A stretch of 9,167 bases of DNA from Chitinophaga pinensis. Its GTDB lineage: Bacteria; Bacteroidota; Bacteroidia; Flavobacteriales_D; Crocinitomicaceae. Shown here piece by piece: positions 5,254-9,167 of the stretch. Below the pieces are notes generated by a model that saw only the letters and a list, made by a program, of their open reading frames with translations, was not told where the DNA came from and searched no databases. The stretch's first letter is position 1; every line of letters begins with the position of its first letter. The stretch spans positions 1 to 9,167 of the forward strand of contig CAMBRH010000128.1 of the NCBI GenBank assembly GCA_945870115.1. Reading direction: 5' to 3'. Both the position numbers and the translations under genes were made by a program.

Positions 5254-6375
5254 ATGGCAGGCATTTACATTCACATTCCTTTTTGTAGGCAAAAATGTAC
5301 CTATTGTGACTTTCACTTTAGTACAAGTTTTGCTTCTTATAGAAATAAAATGCTTGATTGCATGCTACACGAGTTGGAATTACGAAAATCAGAACTCAAA
5401 AATGAACAAATTGAAACTATCTATTTTGGAGGAGGAACACCAAGTTTATTGACTGACATTGAAATTTCAAATTTTATTCAAAAAATCAGAAAAATTCATT
5501 CCGTTTCTAAAAATGTAGAAATCACTTTAGAAGCAAATCCTGATGATATTAGAGAAGAATCAGTTTCAAGTTGGAAAAAAATTGGAATTAACCGTTTAAG
5601 TATTGGTCTTCAGTCGTTTGATGACGAAGATTTAAGTTGGATGAATCGTGCGCATAATTCTTCCGAAAGTTTAAAAGCGGTTCAAATTGCACAAAATGCT
5701 GGAATCACAAATATTAGCATTGATTTAATTTATGGATTACCAAATATGGATGCCCTACGATGGGAAAAACAATTGGATTTAGCTATACTCCTAAATGTTT
5801 CACATATTTCTGCTTATTGCTTAACAATTGAAGAAAAAACAGTCCTTTATAAATTAGTTGAAAGTAAAAAAATTATTCCCTCAGAAAATGAAATCCAAGC
5901 AATCCATTTTGAAATTTTGCAAGATAAATTAAAAAAAGCAGGCTTCATTCAATATGAAATTTCCAATTTTGCTAAAGAAAAATTTTATTCAAAACACAAT
6001 AGTTCTTATTGGAAGGGAGAAAAATACCAGGGAATTGGACCGTCGGCACATTCTTTTGATCGAAAAAGTCGCTCATGGAATATTGCAAACAATCAACAAT
6101 ACATGTCAAGTTTGTCTGAAAATATACTTCCTTTAGAAATAGAACAATTAAGTGATAAAGATTTTTTTAACGAATTGCTTTTAATTTGTTTAAGAACAAT
6201 TTGGGGAGTTTCACTTGAAAAATTAGCTAAAATTAAACCTCTATCTGAGAGTTTTACTTTAAAATTAGATCATTTAATTCTGGAAAGAAAAGCCACAATT
6301 GAAAATAACTACCTGATATTGAGTCCGAAAGGAATGTTATTTGCTGATGACATCGCGCAAGATTTATTTATTTGA
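5254..6375 (+). CDS. hemW: HemW, radical SAM haem chaperone
   Basis: The 373-residue protein starts MAGIYIHIPFC, as HemW proteins do. C11-x3-C15-x2-C18 binds the radical SAM iron-sulfur cluster and GGGTPS (59-64) is the SAM-binding glycine motif. Residue 20 is F, not the fourth cysteine found in true coproporphyrinogen dehydrogenase HemN. The HNxxYW motif at 248-253 (HNSSYW) is the HemW haem-binding signature. The C-terminal region (about 300-373) is the HemN-C winged-helix-like domain. HemW binds haem and is implicated in delivering it to respiratory enzymes in the cytoplasm or at the inner membrane. E. coli HemW is about 378 residues, so this copy is complete. It is often mis-annotated as oxygen-independent coproporphyrinogen III oxidase. 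It appears to be transcribed alone; I see no convincing promoter or strong terminator next to it. Confidence 0.93.
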   Translation: MAGIYIHIPFCRQKCTYCDFHFSTSFASYRNKMLDCMLHELELRKSELKNEQIETIYFGGGTPSLLTDIEISNFIQKIRKIHSVSKNVEITLEANPDDIREESVSSWKKIGINRLSIGLQSFDDEDLSWMNRAHNSSESLKAVQIAQNAGITNISIDLIYGLPNMDALRWEKQLDLAILLNVSHISAYCLTIEEKTVLYKLVESKKIIPSENEIQAIHFEILQDKLKKAGFIQYEISNFAKEKFYSKHNSSYWKGEKYQGIGPSAHSFDRKSRSWNIANNQQYMSSLSENILPLEIEQLSDKDFFNELLLICLRTIWGVSLEKLAKIKPLSESFTLKLDHLILERKATIENNYLILSPKGMLFADDIAQDLFI

Positions 6376-6401
6376 ACCTTTTTTCAAGATAGTTGTAAGT
6401 A

Positions 6402-6418
6402 GCTTAAACCGGCTTAAA
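6402..6418. repeat. Short direct repeat GCTTAAA, 10-bp spacing
   Basis: GCTTAAA occurs at 6402-6408 and again at 6412-6418, one helical turn apart. The pair sits between hemW and the exb operon. It could be a protein-binding site or chance in AT-rich DNA. Confidence 0.25.
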
Positions 6419-6514
6419 TGGCTAGGGTAATAAATTAATAAATAAAAACAAAAATTTAATAAATTCTTAATATTCAATTACATCAGTAAAATCGTCAAAC
6501 GATACAGATTAGTC

Positions 6515-6539
6515 AAAAAAAGCATTTTTTTTAAAAAAA
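6515..6539. promoter_or_regulatory. Phased A/T tracts upstream of the exbB promoter
   Basis: A7 (6515-6521), T8 (6525-6532) and A7 (6533-6539) follow each other at about helical-turn spacing and end 13 bases before the TTG element of the exbB promoter. Such tracts bend DNA and can act like UP elements. The A7/T7 part could also fold as a weak hairpin with a GCA loop. No Fur-like palindrome is apparent in the region. Confidence 0.35.
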
Positions 6540-6552
6540 CTCACTGATTAAC

Positions 6553-6584
6553 TTGCAAGTTTAAAATTATTTGATGTATGTTTG
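6553..6584 (+). promoter_or_regulatory. Promoter of the exbB-exbD-exbD-tonB operon
   Basis: TATGTTTG at 6577-6584 matches TAnnTTTG exactly, with TTG at 6553-6555, 21 bases upstream. Predicted initiation near 6591 gives an AT-rich leader of about 27 bases before the exbB ATG at 6618. This is the best promoter match in the window. Confidence 0.6.
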
Positions 6585-6617
6585 TAAAAAATTATAAAAA
6601 CGTATAAATTTAAAGTA

Positions 6618-7424
6618 ATGAGCAAAAACAAAAAAACAGCAGGTGGTTTTACCTCTTTAATGGCGTCAATCGCTATCGTGATTTCATTAGTAATTGGAAT
6701 TATAATTTACAAATTCATCTTTGGTGATCCAAGTCATTTCGTTGACGGAGACAATACTGCAGAGCCTTTAGAAGGAAATTTGATGGGAACTATCTACAAA
6801 GGTGGATTCATCGTTCCAATTTTATTAGCAATGAATTTAATTATTATCATTTTCTCAATCGAAAGATTTGTTACTCTAGCAATGGCAAAAGGTAAAGGTG
6901 GAACTGATAAATTTGTTGGAAGCATCCGTACAATGTTAGAAAACAAACAAATTAATGAAGCAATTGAAGTTTGTGACAAACAAAAAGGATCTTTAGCAAA
7001 CGTTGTTCGTGCTGGTTTAACAAAATATGAGCACATTGCAAACGATGATTCTAAATCAAAAGAGCAAAAAGTTGAGTCTATGACGAAAGAATTAGAAGAA
7101 GCTACAGCATTAGAATTACCAATGTTATCTAAAAACTTAGGTGTATTATCAACGTCAGCTTCTATTTCAACATTGATTGGTTTGATTGGAACAGTATTAG
7201 GGATGATCAATGCCTTTAAAGCATTATCTTCAGGTACACCAGATCCAGGAGCATTAGCAACAGGTATTTCTGAAGCACTTATCAATACTGCATTTGGTAT
7301 TATCGGTTCTACTTTAGCAATTATTATGTATAACTTCTTTTCAACAAAAATTGATACTATGACTTATAGTATGGATGAAGCAAGTTATTCAATTGTACAA
7401 GATTTTTCTACAAACACTAAGTAA
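6618..7424 (+). CDS. exbB: ExbB, MotA/TolQ/ExbB proton-channel subunit
   Basis: The 268-residue inner-membrane protein is the proton-channel scaffold of the Ton motor. Hydrophobic segments lie at about 16-35 (an extra N-terminal one), 63-80, 174-200 and 221-241. LIGLIGTVLGMINAF (186-200) and GISEALINTAFGI (216-228) are the family signatures. T192, E219 and T224 correspond by motif to the channel-lining residues T148, E176 and T181 of E. coli ExbB. The large cytoplasmic part lies between the second and third segments (about 82-172). ExbB pentamers hold an ExbD dimer in their pore and drive TonB. It is the first gene after a good promoter. The 129-base gap to the next gene contains a hairpin at its stop codon and a heptamer repeat. 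The codon choice is clean and repetitive, consistent with good expression. Confidence 0.93.
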   Translation: MSKNKKTAGGFTSLMASIAIVISLVIGIIIYKFIFGDPSHFVDGDNTAEPLEGNLMGTIYKGGFIVPILLAMNLIIIIFSIERFVTLAMAKGKGGTDKFVGSIRTMLENKQINEAIEVCDKQKGSLANVVRAGLTKYEHIANDDSKSKEQKVESMTKELEEATALELPMLSKNLGVLSTSASISTLIGLIGTVLGMINAFKALSSGTPDPGALATGISEALINTAFGIIGSTLAIIMYNFFSTKIDTMTYSMDEASYSIVQDFSTNTK

Positions 7425-7447
7425 TTTTTCCTTTTAGGGAAAAATTA
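7422..7447 (+). other. Perfect hairpin containing the exbB stop codon
   Basis: TAATTTTTCC (7422-7431) pairs perfectly with GGAAAAATTA (7438-7447) around a six-base loop. The first three bases are the exbB stop codon. No T-run follows the stem, so full termination is unlikely. It may block 3' exonucleases and stabilise the exbB message or partly attenuate the downstream genes, which would fit the higher need for ExbB than ExbD in the 5:2 complex. That role is inferred. Confidence 0.55.
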
Positions 7448-7452
7448 ATTGC

Positions 7453-7516
7453 AGATTACAGATTACAGATTAGAAGATTGCTTCGCGGTCGAGAAAATCT
7501 ACTTTATCTGGTAATC
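7453..7516. repeat. AGATTAC heptamer repeats with an imperfect inverted copy
   Basis: AGATTAC (7453-7459), AGATTAC (7460-7466) and AGATTA (7467-7472) are perfect 7-base tandem units, followed by a degenerate GAAGATT. The stretch 7461-7479 is an imperfect inverted match to 7496-7516 (AATCTACTTTATCTGGTAATC), with a relatively GC-rich centre (7480-7495, including GCTTCGCGGTCGAG). The element sits between exbB and the first exbD, inside what should be one operon. It contains no promoter match. Confidence 0.55.
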
Positions 7517-7553
7517 AAAGTTCTAGAAAATAATAAATTAAACATAATATAAG

Positions 7554-8216
7554 ATGTCTAAAATAAAAATACCAAAACATTCACCGTCGATCGATATGAC
7601 ACCGATGGTAGATTTGGCATTCTTGCTTGTGACTTTCTTTATGCTTGCAGCCAGTATTAGAAATCCTGAACCTGTTGAAGTGGTAACTCCTTCAAGTATC
7701 AGTGATAAAATTATTCCAGAAAAAATTCTATTGGTAACAATAGATAAAGGAGGAAGGGTTTTTCTAAATTTATCTGGAATTGAGGCAAGAAAGGAACTCA
7801 TTCAAAATATGAGTGCAAAATACAAAGTTGGATTTAATGAAAAGCAAATAGAAACTTTTGCTTACATGACCACTTTTGGATGTACAATGAAAGAACTTCC
7901 AGGTTATTTAGATATGCCTGCTGAAGATAGAAAAAAATATGAAACGAAAGGAATTCCATCAGATACAACAAACAATCAATTAAAAGATTGGATTTTCTAT
8001 GGAAATATTGCAGCTTTAAACTCTGGAAAAACAGATTATGAAAACGCTAAATTAGAAGGTAAAAACCCTGACATTAACGATTTCAAACCTAAATTTGTTT
8101 TAAGAGTTGACGGGAAAGCAGTATATGTGCACGCTCAGAATGTAATCGATGTTTTCAGAGATTTACGTTTAAACAACTTGAATTTTGTTACATCAGCGGA
8201 GACAGCTCCAAATTAA
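7554..8216 (+). CDS. exbD: ExbD paralogue 1 of the Ton motor
   Basis: This 220-residue protein has the ExbD layout: a short cytoplasmic N-terminus, the IDMTPMVDLAFLLVTFFML segment (13-31) as the single membrane helix with the proton-carrying D20 (equivalent to D25 of E. coli ExbD), and a periplasmic C-terminal domain. It ends with the usual strand-helix-strand, KFVLRVDGKAVYVHAQNVIDVFRDLRLNNLNFVTS (180-214). E. coli ExbD is only 141 residues. The extra length lies at about 85-178, between the early strands and the final motif, and includes a single cysteine (C110). Longer ExbDs are common in Bacteroidota. It is followed after 12 bases by a second ExbD gene, so a hetero-dimer inside the ExbB pore is possible. 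Confidence 0.92.
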   Translation: MSKIKIPKHSPSIDMTPMVDLAFLLVTFFMLAASIRNPEPVEVVTPSSISDKIIPEKILLVTIDKGGRVFLNLSGIEARKELIQNMSAKYKVGFNEKQIETFAYMTTFGCTMKELPGYLDMPAEDRKKYETKGIPSDTTNNQLKDWIFYGNIAALNSGKTDYENAKLEGKNPDINDFKPKFVLRVDGKAVYVHAQNVIDVFRDLRLNNLNFVTSAETAPN

Positions 8217-8228
8217 AATTAAGAAAAG

Positions 8229-8885
8229 ATGGCAGAAATAGCAGAAGGCGGCGGCGGAAACGAAAAGGGTGGTAAAAAAAGAGCCAAGAAGAGTTCTACT
8301 CGAGTAGATATGACTCCTATGGTGGATTTAGCGTTCCTTTTATTGACATTCTTTGTAATGACATCAACTTTTAACAAACCTAAAGTTATGAGTTTGGTGT
8401 ATCCTGCGAAGATTGAAGATGAACCAAATCCACCAAAACAACCTCAAATTAATAATGCAGTTACTTTTTTATTAACAGAAGATAAAATTTATTACTACGA
8501 GGGTCAATATTTTTCAGCAGGAAATCCGCAAGGTAAACCTGCAACTGTTTTATCAGAAACTAATTTTGGTCCGAATGGTGTTCGTAAATATTTAGCAGAA
8601 AGAAATGCTTACGTTATTAAGAATGTTGAACAACTTGACAGTAAATTGACAAGAGAGCAGAAAAAACTGATGGCAGAAGGTGAAAAAGATACCATTTACG
8701 AACGTAAAGTTATTGAATTCAAAAAGCATAAAGACGCTCTAAAAGTACTTGTTAAGACCGACGATAAAGCAACGTGTAAAAACTTCATCGATTTAATTGA
8801 TGAGTTAAAGATTGCTCAAATTGGTGTAATTGCACCTGTTGATTTGTTAGCAAGTGAGTTAGAATTAATAAAAGCTAAACAGTAA
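8229..8885 (+). CDS. exbD: ExbD paralogue 2 of the Ton motor
   Basis: The 218-residue second ExbD shares the helix motif VDMTPMVDLAFLLLTFFVM (26-44), with the proton-carrying aspartate at D33. It differs in a longer cytoplasmic N-terminus rich in glycine and lysine (about 6-25). The periplasmic domain carries its own, unrelated-looking enlargement (about 90-168), with an EKDTIYERKVIEFKKHKD stretch likely to be helical. The closing VLVKTDDKATCKNFIDLIDELKIAQIGVIAPVD (173-205) is the standard C-terminal ExbD fold and contains one cysteine. A purine-rich AAGAAAAG precedes its ATG. The stop is four bases before the tonB start, which suggests coupled translation. Tandem ExbDs are known elsewhere, as in Xanthomonas, where the second copy has a more specialised role. 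Confidence 0.92.
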   Translation: MAEIAEGGGGNEKGGKKRAKKSSTRVDMTPMVDLAFLLLTFFVMTSTFNKPKVMSLVYPAKIEDEPNPPKQPQINNAVTFLLTEDKIYYYEGQYFSAGNPQGKPATVLSETNFGPNGVRKYLAERNAYVIKNVEQLDSKLTREQKKLMAEGEKDTIYERKVIEFKKHKDALKVLVKTDDKATCKNFIDLIDELKIAQIGVIAPVDLLASELELIKAKQ

Positions 8886-8889
8886 GATT

Positions 8890-9167
8890 ATGACAGTAAT
8901 TTTAGTTCTTGTCGCAATCATAGCAGGCGTTACCCTATATGATTACTTTAGTGCAAGAAAATGGCAACAGGTAACATCTGTTAGTAGAAACGAAATCGTT
9001 TTTGAACACAGAAATCAGGAGTATGGTGCATACACATTGCGTCGTAACTATGATAGAAATATGGTCTTCATTATGTTGGGTCTTTTTCTTTCTATTGGTA
9101 TTACATTTGGGATTTACTCATTCATCCAAAATATGCCAGAGGAAGTAATTGCTCCACCAAAAGTGGA
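8890..9167 (+). CDS. tonB: TonB energy transducer, 3' truncated by the window end
   Basis: The 92 visible codons cover the N-terminal part only. Residues 34-56 (NEIVFEHRNQEYGAYTLRRNYDR) carry the FExRNxxYGAYxLR motif typical of Bacteroidota TonB proteins, directly before a membrane helix at about 59-78. A PEEVIAPPKV segment follows, the likely start of the proline-rich periplasmic spacer. Unusually, a second hydrophobic helix (about 2-17, MTVILVLVAIIAGVTLY) precedes the motif. TonB links the ExbB/ExbD motor to TonB-dependent outer-membrane receptors, and its place right after exbD fits this. The C-terminal receptor-binding domain lies beyond the window and cannot be checked. Confidence 0.82.
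   Translation, partial: MTVILVLVAIIAGVTLYDYFSARKWQQVTSVSRNEIVFEHRNQEYGAYTLRRNYDRNMVFIMLGLFLSIGITFGIYSFIQNMPEEVIAPPKV

Noticed and set aside
5954..6136. 60-codon frame within hemW
   Set aside because: Out-of-frame reading of hemW across its HNxxYW region.
5254..6375. Oxygen-independent coproporphyrinogen III oxidase (HemN)
   Set aside because: The fourth cysteine of HemN (CxxxCxxCxC) is replaced by phenylalanine, and the HNxxYW haem-binding motif is present, both pointing to HemW.
6491..6503. ATCGT-CAA-ACGAT small hairpin
   Set aside because: Only five base pairs; likely chance in AT-rich intergenic DNA.
6515..6532. A7-GCA-T8 as the hemW terminator
   Set aside because: It is about 140 bases after the hemW stop, the stem would be only A-U pairs, and it fits better as A/T tracts of the exb promoter region.
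6794..7285. 163-codon open frame antisense to exbB
   Set aside because: It mirrors the exbB coding frame, has no promoter match and no recognisable protein features; exbB is certain, so this is a shadow.
7538..7801. 87-codon antisense frame over the start of the first exbD
   Set aside because: It lies opposite a well-supported gene and has no independent signals.
1..9167. Possible defence island, biosynthetic cluster or mobile element
   Set aside because: I looked for transposase, integrase, nuclease, helicase, CRISPR repeats and synthase motifs and saw none; the protein-coding content is ordinary chromosomal envelope and metabolic genes.

Overview
The window is AT-rich and looks like a Flavobacterium or close relative (Bacteroidota, Flavobacteriia). 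It starts with the tail of a protein carrying a type IX secretion system (T9SS) sorting domain. Promoters resemble the Bacteroidota TTG...TAnnTTTG pattern rather than -35/-10 boxes, start codons lack clear Shine-Dalgarno sequences, and an exbB-exbD-exbD-tonB cluster with long ExbDs closes the window. No phage, insertion sequence, CRISPR array, tRNA or rRNA is visible. Most genes are conserved cell-envelope or metabolic genes on the chromosome.

Layout. 1-234: 3' end of a T9SS cargo gene, followed by a structured untranslated region with a heptamer-repeat patch and a strong terminator (385-420). 537-1121 (+): PAP2 lipid phosphatase. 1105-3432 (-): three overlapping genes read in the order methionine/glutamine-type aminotransferase (YbdL), omega-amidase (YafV), YqaA-type membrane protein; the last converges on and overlaps the PAP2 gene. 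3738-4565 (+): exported outer-membrane beta-barrel protein with an acidic linker. 4589-4729: inverted-repeat element around a hairpin. 4756-5106 (-): small coiled-coil-like protein of unknown function. 5254-6375 (+): HemW haem chaperone. 6618-9167 (+): ExbB, two ExbD paralogues and the start of TonB, the proton-motive-force motor that drives TonB-dependent outer-membrane uptake.

Functional links. The aminotransferase and omega-amidase form a known type of pair: glutamine-dependent transamination yields alpha-ketoglutaramate, which the amidase hydrolyses to 2-oxoglutarate, pulling the reaction forward. ExbB, ExbD and TonB form one inner-membrane complex. PAP2 phosphatases and the VTT-domain superfamily that includes YqaA both have links to polyprenyl-lipid recycling, but a link here is only inference.

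The least ordinary material is non-coding. Three patches of 7-9 bp degenerate repeats (250-283, 4589-4729, 7453-7516) each sit just downstream of a stop codon, and each is associated with inverted copies or hairpins. The third, together with a separate hairpin that includes the exbB stop codon, interrupts the exb operon between exbB and exbD. I do not see a new defence or biosynthetic system.
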